A stretch of 64,000 nucleotides of DNA. Origin: Pichia kudriavzevii (Eukaryota; Ascomycota; Pichiomycetes; Pichiales; Pichiaceae). The notes beneath the pieces were generated by a model, which saw only the letters and a list, made by a program, of their open reading frames with translations, was not told where the DNA came from and searched no databases. Shown here piece after piece: positions 17,947 to 27,959 of the stretch (positions within the stretch are counted from its first letter, which is position 1; the number at the start of each line of letters is the position of its first letter). Position numbers and translations under genes: made by a program. The stretch lies in contig NC_042507.1 of assembly GCF_003054445.1 (NCBI RefSeq), forward strand, positions 310,001-374,000, in the 5' to 3' direction.

Positions 17947-18504
17947 TGAAATTTTCTGGCCATATTGGAAAGTACAACAAGGTACACCAAGAGATAAAAA
18001 TATAAACGAAATTAGATTCTCCAAACAACAACTTAATTTTTAATCAAACTTAATGATATTACTTATTCTAAATTCCCAATTTAACAATTAATTTTTTGAT
18101 GATTGATACTAATGACAAACGTGTTGGAATATACATGTATGTTGCTATTACGATTATTTCTTTGACGTTCTCAAACCCTTATTTTAATACTTATTTTTTA
18201 ATACTAATTTTTTATAAATATAGTTACCTCTCCATGAGTTTAAAGCAATTATGAATTCAGAATCCGCCTTGTAGACTTCTCTTTGTACTCCGAGCCGGTC
18301 CCACGCCTCAATTTTTGGATAGCTGCAGTCACGTGTGAACATCAGATTGATTTTTTTTTTTTTCATTTTTCCTCACTATAATTTTGATGCCGCACAGAAT
18401 AGGGTCTGAAACCCAGATATTGTGTATGTTCAGCATTTGGCTTTCATAGTCTCTTGTCTCTTACTCATATTCTCAACAACCAAACCCGAAATCCCGCAAA
18501 TTTC
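17947..18504. other. AT-rich spacer with MED31 promoter
   Basis: About 560 bases between ATO and MED31. It holds the ATO 3' end, AT-rich sequence, a poly-T tract near 18351-18363 and a CACGTG box at 18330-18335 about 170 bases before the MED31 ATG. No gene is visible. Confidence 0.4.
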
Positions 18505-18951
18505 ATGACTGAAATTCCACCAGTGGATGAATTGCCTTCCCGTTGGGAAATTGAGTTGGAATTTGTTCAATCATTGGCAAATACCCAATACTTGATGTAT
18601 CTTGCACAACAGGGCTGTTTCAAGGATGAGACGTTTCTGAACTATTTGAATTATTTGAACTATTGGAAAGATCCACAGTACTCAAAGTTCTTGGTGTACC
18701 CAGACTGCCTTCATATCCTCACACTCTTGCAAAATGAGAATTTCCGAAAACAGTTGCTCAATCAAAACTTCACAAGCATCTTGTACAATGATATGGTGGA
18801 CTATTGGAGAGAGCCGTTGATTAAGGACGAAAAGGAGAAAGATAAGGGGATACTTAATGGTGTGTCAGCCTCCCCGGAAAAGGTAAAGGGGGAAACGGTG
18901 GAAGCAGGTGCTTCCTTGTCTCCAGAAAAAGATAAACAGGAAATCAAATAG
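18505..18951 (+). CDS. MED31: Mediator subunit Med31 (Soh1)
   Basis: The 148-residue protein contains the complete Med31 domain (about residues 10-105): [20 protein letters not shown], then [19 protein letters not shown] and [10 protein letters not shown]. Med31 is in the middle module of Mediator and contacts Med7. The open frame extends upstream to a TTG at 18454, but 18505 is the first ATG and places [11 protein letters not shown] at the usual distance from the N-terminus. The C-terminal 45 residues are charged and not conserved in the family. Confidence 0.92.
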   Translation: MTEIPPVDELPSRWEIELEFVQSLANTQYLMYLAQQGCFKDETFLNYLNYLNYWKDPQYSKFLVYPDCLHILTLLQNENFRKQLLNQNFTSILYNDMVDYWREPLIKDEKEKDKGILNGVSASPEKVKGETVEAGASLSPEKDKQEIK

Positions 18952-19177
18952 TAGACCCATGTTCCTCATTATTTGGAGTTTCTTTTTTTTTCTTTATAAA
19001 ATAATACACGGTAACTATATAACACATTTGGTGAAATGAATAGATCAAAATTTTGAACGTAAACACAAAAAGGAAAAGCAGTCTTAAAAAAAAATTAACA
19101 TCATTAATGGACATTTCCAAAAAAAACCATATTCTTCTCCACTGATTCTCATGGATGACTAGATGACCGGTTCCCAG

Positions 19178-21913
19178 TTAATTGCTATTCACAAGTTTCT
19201 TTTCAGCTTTGTTTTCCTTATTGGCTGAAGAACCATTGGATTCAACTTTAACCTTAACATTCGCACCTGTGGGGGTGCTGTCTGGGTTAGTTTTGTTATT
19301 AATACTATTGATATTGCTATTATTGTTATTATTAGCCTTGGAATTGGACGCCTTCTTAGTCTTTGATTTTTTATTATCGGGATCTTTTTCTTTATTTCTT
19401 GTCTTCTCCTCTTTGGATAACTTGTTAGACTTACTTCTCTCATCATTAAGTTGTGAATTGTCTCTCTTACCTCTACGCTCAGATGCTAGTTGATGCTGGC
19501 GCATCTGGTGCAGTTGTCTTTCTCGTTCCTTTTGTTCTCTCAACAGTTTTTCTCTCTGTTGTTGAAGCAAATGTTGCTTCTGTCTAATTTGGTGCATATT
19601 ATCGAAAGCTTTATTTAGTAACATGCAGCCAAACCTTACAGCTTGCGTCTGTTTGCCAATTTGGTTCAACTTAGACGGGTCAATTGGATTGACATTGGAT
19701 AACTCAGAATCGAACATGAACCTGGATCTCAGTCTTTTCTTAACAGCACCACTGCAATCATAAGCGTTTTTGCGCTTCTTTTTGTTAGTTTCAGTAACAG
19801 CTATATTAGGAATATTTTGGGTTATTTCAGCATGACCATCGTTGCTGTCCCTATCAATATCCATTTTTTCGCCATCATCAAATAGAGGCTCATCAATAGG
19901 AGATAACTTATCGATTTTATTAGAAGAGAACATTGTCCCACGAACATCATTCAAGTTTTGTGTTTCTTCTCCACATATCTCCTCTTCGTTACCATCATCA
20001 CTTTCAGGCATATTCAAATATTCTTCAAACATTTCATCCTCCTTGACGCGTTTCCTATCAATCCATATTCTCCCACCCCTGCCTTGACGTTTCCTAACTT
20101 TCAACAAAACCTCGGATACATTTAGCATATTCTTATTATTAAATTCTTCATTGATCCCATCCCTTGATAAACCAAATTGATTATTTAGTGATGGTTCACC
20201 ATATAAATCGTAAAATTCAGGTAACGAACTGTGTCTATCGTTCTTAACGACTGTACCTGTAAAAGAATTTATTTTGACAATATTAGGATCATTATTGCTA
20301 TAATGTCTATTATTATTGAAAATATGACTAAAGTTTATTTCACGAGAATTTTCAACTTCAAACATCGAAGATACAATTGAGCTGTACGGCAAGTGTTCTT
20401 TGTTTTCAATTACAGTATTCTCTGGCGTGGCTAAATCAAAATACGGATTATAAGGATCGTCTGTGAAATTTATCCATCCTTCGTCCTGTAACCTCCGCCT
20501 TATTAATTTGTCAGAAACAGCCTTTTTTATGCCTTCAAGTTTATCCCTCAAAACAGTGTTGACTGTAGTCAGGTCTATATCTGGAATTTTACATGGGGGT
20601 AGTTTAACGTATGGTTGGATTGTTTGTTGTGGAATCTTATTTGAATGAATAGAGTTATTCTGCACATTCTGATCAGTAACCTTATTAGAACCCTTTGCTT
20701 TAGGTAAGTCATTTTTAGAAGATTTCTTGAGACCAGCTCTAGATTGAACATTTTCTTTGATTTTATTTTTTGTTGATTCTTTCGGAGGTGCTGGGGAAGG
20801 TGGTGGGACATAACCTAAAGGTAAACGCTTCTTCTTCGGTTTATCAATAAAAAGTTCATCTATGTCATCCAATTTCAAGTTTCCTTCTCGAACCAACTTC
20901 TTAAGTTTCTTCCTATTTTCAAAAATACCACGCTGATTTTGTAGGATTTCATTCTTCTTCAGTTCTCGTTGTGCAACCGATTGTAATAAGCTTTGCGCTC
21001 TAAGAAGATCTTTATAAAGAAGTTTAAGTTTGTTTATACTTTGAACATCCGTTCTCCTTGTTTTCCGTGCTTGCCTAAATTCTCGTCTTCTAAAACTGGT
21101 ATATGGATTATTATCATCCTTTTGAGAAGGATCTTCAAATCTAAGAGTAGGGAAAATTGAGCCTCCTCCTCTTTTAATTCTTCTATCCTTCCAATGTTCA
21201 TAGATTTGTTTCCCAAACAACTCCAACAATATTCCAAGATCTCTAGAATTATCACCATTTAACTTGGTATCAGCGTCGTATAATGTTTTAAAATTTTTAA
21301 CTTTCAATTTCTTGGCTAACAAGTAATGTAAATCATGAGATTTTTCATAATTTTCATCAAGAGCAACTGATTTGATTTCATCAAACTTTAAGATTTGCTG
21401 AGGGTCAATGGATAAGAATGGTTGGCGTTCATCGACAATTGAGTCGAATTTACTAGCAATAAATTCGAATTCATCTTCAGTACATTTGTCTTCGTCTTTA
21501 AAATCTTGATTCAGTTTCTCCAGAAATTCTTCATCAATTTCATCCATATTATATGGACATCCTGACGTATCTTCAACAGTTGCAGAAAAAACAATATAAG
21601 AATCTGGCTCGTTAAATTTCCTTGTATAAAATTTATCAGCTTCATTCCAAACTTTAGAGGCATCAGGTGTGGGGATATAGACCTGCTTGACTTCAGCACC
21701 TTTGAATTTCGCTGCCGAAGCATTTATAACTTGCTGTAGATGGTGCTCTTCCTCTTCACCTTTTTCAACACCAGTTTCGATTTGTTGAATCTCACGTTGT
21801 TGTTCTTCGATATCAAAATCAGGAATATCCCGTTGCCTTAAAACTTGTAAAGTCTGTTTGACAGAGATCTTCCTCTGTCTGAAACGAGCACCTGCATTAG
21901 CAGCAGAAGCCAT
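19178..21913 (-). CDS. EPL1: Enhancer of polycomb-like Epl1, NuA4 scaffold
   Basis: Epl1 bridges the catalytic Piccolo module (Esa1-Yng2-Eaf6) to the NuA4 histone acetyltransferase complex. The N-terminal EPcA region has GARFRQRKISVKQTLQVLRQ and later YNMDEIDEEFL, followed by FTDDPYNPYFDL further on. The 911-residue frame has Q-rich coiled coil (around 770-810) and a Lys/Asn/Ser-rich tail encoded by AAT/AAC repeats. It is longer than S. cerevisiae Epl1 (832). The ATG at 21913 is followed directly by family sequence. Confidence 0.92.
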   Translation of the reverse strand: MASAANAGARFRQRKISVKQTLQVLRQRDIPDFDIEEQQREIQQIETGVEKGEEEEHHLQQVINASAAKFKGAEVKQVYIPTPDASKVWNEADKFYTRKFNEPDSYIVFSATVEDTSGCPYNMDEIDEEFLEKLNQDFKDEDKCTEDEFEFIASKFDSIVDERQPFLSIDPQQILKFDEIKSVALDENYEKSHDLHYLLAKKLKVKNFKTLYDADTKLNGDNSRDLGILLELFGKQIYEHWKDRRIKRGGGSIFPTLRFEDPSQKDDNNPYTSFRRREFRQARKTRRTDVQSINKLKLLYKDLLRAQSLLQSVAQRELKKNEILQNQRGIFENRKKLKKLVREGNLKLDDIDELFIDKPKKKRLPLGYVPPPSPAPPKESTKNKIKENVQSRAGLKKSSKNDLPKAKGSNKVTDQNVQNNSIHSNKIPQQTIQPYVKLPPCKIPDIDLTTVNTVLRDKLEGIKKAVSDKLIRRRLQDEGWINFTDDPYNPYFDLATPENTVIENKEHLPYSSIVSSMFEVENSREINFSHIFNNNRHYSNNDPNIVKINSFTGTVVKNDRHSSLPEFYDLYGEPSLNNQFGLSRDGINEEFNNKNMLNVSEVLLKVRKRQGRGGRIWIDRKRVKEDEMFEEYLNMPESDDGNEEEICGEETQNLNDVRGTMFSSNKIDKLSPIDEPLFDDGEKMDIDRDSNDGHAEITQNIPNIAVTETNKKKRKNAYDCSGAVKKRLRSRFMFDSELSNVNPIDPSKLNQIGKQTQAVRFGCMLLNKAFDNMHQIRQKQHLLQQQREKLLREQKERERQLHQMRQHQLASERRGKRDNSQLNDERSKSNKLSKEEKTRNKEKDPDNKKSKTKKASNSKANNNNNSNINSINNKTNPDSTPTGANVKVKVESNGSSANKENKAEKKLVNSN

Positions 21914-22933
21914 TTCTTCAAAAGATTAGATTCAAACTTTTTAATAAAACTTTCGGTTAGTGATTTGTTCCGTTAAGAAATTTATAACCAAATAGATATT
22001 GATACTTACAATTTGAAGACAATATTTTTTTTTCTTCTCTTCTCTTCAATTCCTTGTATTCTTTTTATCCTTTTTGAGCAATTGATAGGTGTCCTAGAAA
22101 TTTGCTGTTTTTATTTAAGAAACCTTTTCTGAAGAACTGATAGTATACCTTTACTTACGTAATGAAAACTTAAATTATTTTAATGTGTGCGGCTATTTTT
22201 GTTCTTGCTTCTTCAAGGTCACGTGCTCAAACTATGAAACTTTTCACTTGGATCTCTCTAGTGAAAAAAATCGGAAAAAAAATTTCTAGCAATGTATACC
22301 TATCTAAGTTAATACTAATAACAAGTAAATGTTTCAGTAAAAAAAAAGCTAGTGTATACAATGATTCAACTAACAAATGTAATGTGAAGGGTGAAAATCG
22401 TGAAAATACTCAATCCAGCGGCGCTTTCTGTTCCTTATTGAAGTGTGTTTTCGTTGTTCTCTCAATTTTCTTGAATTTCTCGAATTTCTCCGATTTCTCG
22501 AACTGCTAAAAAATGTTTTTGTATGCTGTGCAGAAAATGCCCTTTATAAAAGAAACTCTTCAAACCTTTCAGTAGGAATAACTTTTGATAGCAATAAGGT
22601 ACAAAGCCCGGGGGAATCGGAAAATGTTCTGTGGACAATTGTCTATACAGAGATGTAATTTGTTTCTCTATAGCTGCTTTTTAAGTTGGGCTCACTCCAG
22701 TGGCGACGGCCGACGCTGATGAATACTACGCGCCAGTGGCAAATTCGCCAGCAAGTCCACTCTCGCACCAAAGACAGCTGAGAGAAAAAAAAGAAAATCT
22801 TTAGGCAGTGCTACGTAACCGCTTTTATTGGTGCGGACGTGATAACGAAGGCTCAGCAAATATTTATACAAGTACGGGGGGGGGGTAACAGGAACGCCAT
22901 TTATGTACAGGGTTATGGCATCTGGAGATGGCA
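21914..22933. other. Gene-less 1.0-kb spacer between EPL1 and MSD1
   Basis: This region holds the EPL1 promoter, with poly-A/T tracts and a CACGTG box at 22220-22225, and the 3' side of MSD1. It includes a run of ten G at 22876-22885. Open frames at 22183-22658 and 22692-23090 have biased composition and no family features. Confidence 0.4.
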
Positions 22934-24949
22934 TTAATGCTCCTCCAAGTCTTTGACACCAATGTTGTAAATGTCCAAAGTCTGAGCAGGGACAGTCGAA
23001 GGTGACTCCACAACAGGATCGGCGCCCGCTTGGGTTTTGGGAAAAGCCACTACGTCTCTTATATTGGACGATCCAAGTAGCATGGAACACATTCTATCAA
23101 AGCCAATTGCTAGGCCGGCATGGGGTGGACATCCACTATCAAGAGCATGAATTAGGTGACCAAAGAGTGACATGTGGTTTTTAATTTGTAGGATTTCTTG
23201 GAAAATAAACTTCTGTAACTGAGCATCATGGACTCTCCTTGATCCACCACCAACTTCAACTCCATTGATAACCAAGTCATAATGGTCACCCTTGACTTTT
23301 AAGGGATCACTGGCAAGGTATTCATAGTCTTCTAGCTTGGCCATAGTGAATGGATGGTGTGTAGACTCGTACCTCTTGTAATCATAAGTTGGGTATCCGT
23401 CCTTCGATTCTAGCTCAACTGGACTAAATAATGGGAAGTCCACTAACCACGACGCAACAAATACATTGTCCAATTTCTGCTTGGTTGATCCCTCACTGAA
23501 ATCTCTCATCCATTCTTGAGGGAAATGTTGGATTGCCAATTGACGGAATCTACCTAATGGTGTGGGATTCTCATATGGCAATTCACTTCGATCACTAATT
23601 GCAACTATATCATTAACAGCAACATTCAAGCGTTGATTAAGTTCTTCAATTGGACATTTTAGCTTAATCGGCAGCTTGTACGCCCAATTGTTTAGCTCCT
23701 CGGCATTTCTAATCTTAAATATAAATGGCTTTCTATCTTTGTATTCCATATCATGAAACAATTGATTTGGTAGCTTCTTCTTTTTCTTTAAGCCCTCCTT
23801 TAGAACACATCCTTCAATAACATTGAACTCGTTGTTATGGAAAGAACTTTCAAAAAGGTCTGTCAAGGTTTCAAACGTTAGTGTGGACCTCAAATCCGGC
23901 TTGTCAATACCAAACTTCTGTAAGGCTGTTTCGTAACTCAACTTGGGAAAACTCTCACTTTTTTCCAACTCGACTAATTTTCCAGTCTCAAAATCAACAC
24001 GGTATAAAGGTAGTTCCTTAACGCTTCCCCAGATACTACTGACTAACCTTTCAACAACATGTTGAATATCTTCACTTCTACCAAATGACATTTCCATATC
24101 AATTTGAGTAAATTCAGGTTGTCTATCGGCCCTTAAATCTTCATCCCTAAAGCATTTGGCAATCTGATAATAACCTTTGAACCCAGAAGCCATCAACAAT
24201 TGCTTGTACTGCTGTGGTGATTGAGGTAACGCGTAGAAGTGACCATGTTTTCTTGTTGGCACTAAAAACTCCTTAGCTCCTTCTGGCGTTGACTTGAATA
24301 ATAACGGAGTTTCAATTTCTGTAAAATTCATCGAGTCCAAAACAGACCTTGCAACACGAGCTGCTTTGGCTCTCATTTTAAGTGCCTGCTGGTAATATGG
24401 AAGTCTCAGTTGCAAATATCTATACTCGGGTGGATATTGATTTGGGGTATCTTTCAAAGAGTCTAATTGTGATGCCTTCTCGTTAGAATTATTCAAAATC
24501 TGGAAACTATTAACGTTCAATTCCCATGTTTCTTCTTGCTGGATGCCGTCAAGGTTGGCTAGGTTCTTCTTCTTTTGCGCCTTCAAATTAATAGTTCCTG
24601 TAACCGACAATGAGTCTTCTGGCTTCAATGTACGAAGAATTCTGCTCAGATCTTCAGATTTACTGACGATTTGGGTATATTCACCATTAAAATCTCTGAA
24701 TTTGGCGAATACTAAACCTTTGGATATCTTTCTTGGTGCACCATCAATCCACCCGTTTAAAGTCACTTGTTTACCTATCAGTTGATGGTATTTTCCAGTA
24801 ATGTCACCAACTGTATGAGTGAAATGCTTGAAATTGAATTTTTCAATTGTCTTCTGTTTATCAGGTAGTTCCAGCCTATTTAATTGCGAGACCGAAAAAC
24901 ACCTCCTAAATCTAAAAGAATGCTTAATTGATTGGTTATATCTGAGCAT
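22934..24949 (-). CDS. MSD1: Mitochondrial aspartyl-tRNA synthetase
   Basis: A class II aminoacyl-tRNA synthetase of 671 residues, near the length of S. cerevisiae Msd1 (658). It has an N-terminal OB-fold anticodon-binding domain (GKQVTLNGWIDGAPRKISKG), motif 2 (KCFRDEDLRADRQPEFTQID), a bacterial-type insertion domain, VGGGSRRVHD and motif 3 (GLAIGFDRMCSMLLG). The start at 24949 gives MLRYNQSIKHSFRFRRCFSV, an ideal mitochondrial presequence; the frame is open upstream only from a GTG. It charges mitochondrial tRNA-Asp. Confidence 0.93.
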   Translation of the reverse strand: MLRYNQSIKHSFRFRRCFSVSQLNRLELPDKQKTIEKFNFKHFTHTVGDITGKYHQLIGKQVTLNGWIDGAPRKISKGLVFAKFRDFNGEYTQIVSKSEDLSRILRTLKPEDSLSVTGTINLKAQKKKNLANLDGIQQEETWELNVNSFQILNNSNEKASQLDSLKDTPNQYPPEYRYLQLRLPYYQQALKMRAKAARVARSVLDSMNFTEIETPLLFKSTPEGAKEFLVPTRKHGHFYALPQSPQQYKQLLMASGFKGYYQIAKCFRDEDLRADRQPEFTQIDMEMSFGRSEDIQHVVERLVSSIWGSVKELPLYRVDFETGKLVELEKSESFPKLSYETALQKFGIDKPDLRSTLTFETLTDLFESSFHNNEFNVIEGCVLKEGLKKKKKLPNQLFHDMEYKDRKPFIFKIRNAEELNNWAYKLPIKLKCPIEELNQRLNVAVNDIVAISDRSELPYENPTPLGRFRQLAIQHFPQEWMRDFSEGSTKQKLDNVFVASWLVDFPLFSPVELESKDGYPTYDYKRYESTHHPFTMAKLEDYEYLASDPLKVKGDHYDLVINGVEVGGGSRRVHDAQLQKFIFQEILQIKNHMSLFGHLIHALDSGCPPHAGLAIGFDRMCSMLLGSSNIRDVVAFPKTQAGADPVVESPSTVPAQTLDIYNIGVKDLEEH

Positions 24950-25183
24950 TCTTAAGCGTGAATGGTATTTCGATACCCAAAAGTGACAATACAACACCAG
25001 GAGAAAGAGAGATAAAACCTGCTTCTTTGGAAGACAGACGCTATCAAAAATCAAAAATGATTTTTTCTCAACATGAAATTCAGAATAATGACTCCACAAT
25101 AGGTAAAGCTTTTTTTTTCTTCTTTGATTAATATCACTATGTACTTGTATATAAGTCAAAACTATAAACACGTAAAAAGCCCT

Positions 25184-26815
25184 TTATGGAGACCATTCTC
25201 TAATGGTTCTCAAAAAGATCCTTTTCATTTCTTTTCTGAATTCGTCATCAGACTTAGATTCCTCAATTATATCTCCATATTCTTTCATTAGATTTGAAAG
25301 TCTAATCTCAAAAGATTCATCTAGTGTATTGTTTTCTGAACCCCTTTGTTTGATCAATCTCGCTAGTTCAACATCCTTATCAAGGAGGCATACCAGAACC
25401 AACGACTGGGTTAGCACTCCCCTGTTGTACTCATTACCCTCGTGAGGCTTAAGAAACAAGTTGATTGCCTTATTATGGATATCTATAGCCTTGTCCGAAT
25501 TATTAAACCATCCGTGAAACAACATCAAAGCCGCCAGGTTGTTTGCTGCGGGTAATGGAGTCTGTGGAACGAGTACCTCAGCCACATTGATCATCTTTTT
25601 ATCTTCCTTTACAATACAATCATAAGTACATACCAAAGAAATAATTGATTTCAAATTGTTCTGGGCAACTGTGCCATCTGGTACCTTGGTTTGATAATTT
25701 TGAAAGTATTTAATTGCGGCTTTCAAATCATTGGAGTAGAAACCAGCCGATTTTATGAGGTTATTCATCATTTCCGGAGTATCATCCAAGCCCAACTCTA
25801 AAATCTGTTCTCTAATTTCCTCAACAATTTCAGACAAAGGTGCAAGGTCTTTGATTTCTACACCCAATTCACTCTTTACGAGTTTCAAGTTCTCTGAATC
25901 AACAATTGGCGTAAGCTGCAGTTTCGAAATTGGCATCAAAGTTTTCAATAGCGCATTTCCTGAGAGTGATACGCCATTATTTATTGATGCTTCATATAAA
26001 TAAAGGTAATCAATATTATTTAGTGGAGTACCGTCATCTTCGTTTATCAAGGTTTCGATAATTGCTGGTGGAATATACATTGAAGTTACTATTGCTGTAC
26101 AGCTCAATTTAATCAAGTTATCCATCAAGCACAAGTATGTCTTATCATCAATCAGTGATTTGTCGCCAACAGTTTCATAGATTTGTAGTATCTGTATTAG
26201 TTTTTTAATATCAACCTTATGTAGGTTTTCCTTGATTTCAACAGAATCACCGTACAAAAGCTTTTTCAAGGCAGATATTGCGATCATGTCATGTGGTTCT
26301 TCAGGCTTTAACTTATGGTAAAGTGACCAACTTGAATCAACCCTGCCTGGATTGTGGGTAATCAATTGGTTGATTGACTCTAATGAAAGATTCCTTTTGT
26401 CTTCAAGTAATTTTCTAAGTGCAAGGGTAGACACAGCGTAATTGTATTGAGAGAATTTCTCAATTAGATTGTTTAGAATTTCCTTCTTGTATTCCTGAGA
26501 AACTTCTGGAGTATTCTCAAGTAACTTTAAAAGGGTCAAAGATAGCATGTACAAATCATCATACTCCTTTTCAATAACTTCCTCTTTAGGTAGTTTCTCG
26601 ACTCTTGAAGCATGATGATTGATAATATCATGATAGGTTTGGCCACTCTTCAAATCAGGATCAGTGTCTGCGTTTTCCCTTAGGCAGTTCAATGTATCGT
26701 TTAAGGAATTGTGACTTTTTACATCAATATAAGTGGATCTGGTGACTGAAAAGTATCTCGTATTTCTTGTCAGGGTGGACCTGAAAACAAATGCACGAGA
26801 TCTACCTGAAAGCAT
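25184..26815 (-). CDS. Unidentified mitochondrial helical-repeat protein
   Basis: I do not recognise this 543-residue protein. It starts MLSGRSRAFVFRSTLTRNTR, a basic, Ser/Arg-rich leader typical of mitochondrial import, and the rest is helical with regular Leu spacing, as in PPR/TPR-type organelle RNA factors. The frame is open for 16 codons upstream from a TTG, but 26815 is the first ATG. Its stop lies about 235 bases from the start of MSD1. Candidate groups are yeast mitochondrial mRNA-stability or assembly factors, which diverge fast; no specific name is justified. Confidence 0.6.
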   Translation of the reverse strand: MLSGRSRAFVFRSTLTRNTRYFSVTRSTYIDVKSHNSLNDTLNCLRENADTDPDLKSGQTYHDIINHHASRVEKLPKEEVIEKEYDDLYMLSLTLLKLLENTPEVSQEYKKEILNNLIEKFSQYNYAVSTLALRKLLEDKRNLSLESINQLITHNPGRVDSSWSLYHKLKPEEPHDMIAISALKKLLYGDSVEIKENLHKVDIKKLIQILQIYETVGDKSLIDDKTYLCLMDNLIKLSCTAIVTSMYIPPAIIETLINEDDGTPLNNIDYLYLYEASINNGVSLSGNALLKTLMPISKLQLTPIVDSENLKLVKSELGVEIKDLAPLSEIVEEIREQILELGLDDTPEMMNNLIKSAGFYSNDLKAAIKYFQNYQTKVPDGTVAQNNLKSIISLVCTYDCIVKEDKKMINVAEVLVPQTPLPAANNLAALMLFHGWFNNSDKAIDIHNKAINLFLKPHEGNEYNRGVLTQSLVLVCLLDKDVELARLIKQRGSENNTLDESFEIRLSNLMKEYGDIIEESKSDDEFRKEMKRIFLRTIREWSP

Positions 26816-27279
26816 GTTTCCGATTGGTGTCTTCTGAAGTATACGTTGAGTTACAATTTCCAATAGACACTTGATTGGATTCTAAATTGCTTTTGTCAGT
26901 TCTATAAACCCACAATTGAGGGTTTCTTATTGCGTTACAAAAACGCGCCTTTTCTACTGAAAAGTATTTAAACAAGAAATCGCCCATGGTGTATCAAAAA
27001 TGCACCTCCATCTCCTTAACCTCTTATAACTTCACCGAATAAATTGAACCACACACGCTAAGTGTAGTGTGAAGAGTCACGCTTCACACACCGTGTGTAC
27101 TTCCTTTTTCTTTGTCTGAATTTTTTTATGAACTTTACAATGATGAAAAAAATTATCAATATTAAAACAGTTATCCCTGTCTTAAATATAATGTCGAGAA
27201 TTCTAATCTGAAACATAAAGTTCTAAACTCTTAGACAATCAGACTAGCCTACCAGTAATATAAAATGTTATAAATCGTA
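26816..27279. other. Spacer with overlapping hairpin repeats
   Basis: About 460 bases between the IMPACT-family gene (3' side) and the unidentified mitochondrial gene (5' side). It contains a perfect 8-bp stem at 27067-27089 and a neighbouring near-palindrome, and is otherwise AT-rich. Confidence 0.4.
27067..27089. repeat. Hairpin with perfect 8-bp stem
   Basis: GTGTGAAG at 27067-27074 and CTTCACAC at 27082-27089 form a perfect stem around the 7-base loop AGTCACG. The right arm also overlaps a second palindrome, ACACAC-C-GTGTGT at 27086-27098, so the two stems exclude each other. Confidence 0.6.
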
Positions 27280-27759
27280 CTACCTTTGGTTTCTCACTTT
27301 GGAGCAATCTGTCCATTTCCCCTTAAATCCTAGGTATCCCCCGTTTCGCAACGCTTCCATACCCACATCGCTCATACATTTGAATCTAGCAGGACCCAAT
27401 GGTGTCCCCCCGTACCACCTACTGACAATTACCAGGATGTTCACCAAGTGTAACCTATCCAGCATCCCAAGTATTCGTAACCCCGAGCCACCCTCACGAT
27501 TATCATTGAATCCTTGGTTCAGATTGACTAGCTTGTTTAGCTCAACGGCAGCACTTTTACCCTGTTTATCGGTGAGATTGGATTGTGTTGTCTTCCATGC
27601 GTACATCAGTGGATGTGATGCCTTTTGTACTGTTTTATCAAGTTTAAAAATATCTTCTAATAGTCCGGGAATTTCTGTGCTTGACGTAATAGGTGTACAA
27701 AACGCCTTGAATTTGGATTTCTTCATCGTTAGTATTGAAGATGTCGACCATCTTGACAT
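27280..27759 (-). CDS. IMPACT-family (UPF0029) protein, YDL177C-like
   Basis: A 159-residue protein made of a single IMPACT domain: KKSKFKAFCTPI at the start, DNREGGSGLRIL in the middle, and VNILVIVSRWYGGTPLGPAR, the family signature. There is no RWD domain, so it is the ortholog of the uncharacterised S. cerevisiae YDL177C rather than of the Gcn2 regulator Yih1. It is divergent from SPT3 across a 200-base promoter containing CACGTG (27792-27797). Confidence 0.85.
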   Translation of the reverse strand: MSRWSTSSILTMKKSKFKAFCTPITSSTEIPGLLEDIFKLDKTVQKASHPLMYAWKTTQSNLTDKQGKSAAVELNKLVNLNQGFNDNREGGSGLRILGMLDRLHLVNILVIVSRWYGGTPLGPARFKCMSDVGMEALRNGGYLGFKGKWTDCSKVRNQR

Positions 27760-27959
27760 GGCTTAATGAATGTACTCCAGTTTCTCCTGAACACGTGAAA
27801 AAAAAAGTAGTTACAGTTTAAAATAAGTTTGTAAGACCCTGTAGAGCTGAAAATTTCATGTGCGTATATGGTTCTCAACCCATTCTCATCAGAATTCCTA
27901 ATTTACCAAGCACTCAAGTTTGTCAAAGTTCAATCACTGTTTCATTAGATTAGGCCCAA

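Noticed and set aside
22183-23090. Open frames between EPL1 and MSD1 and across the MSD1 3' end
   Set aside because: Phe/Ser- and Arg-rich low-complexity products; the longest overlaps the conserved MSD1 frame.
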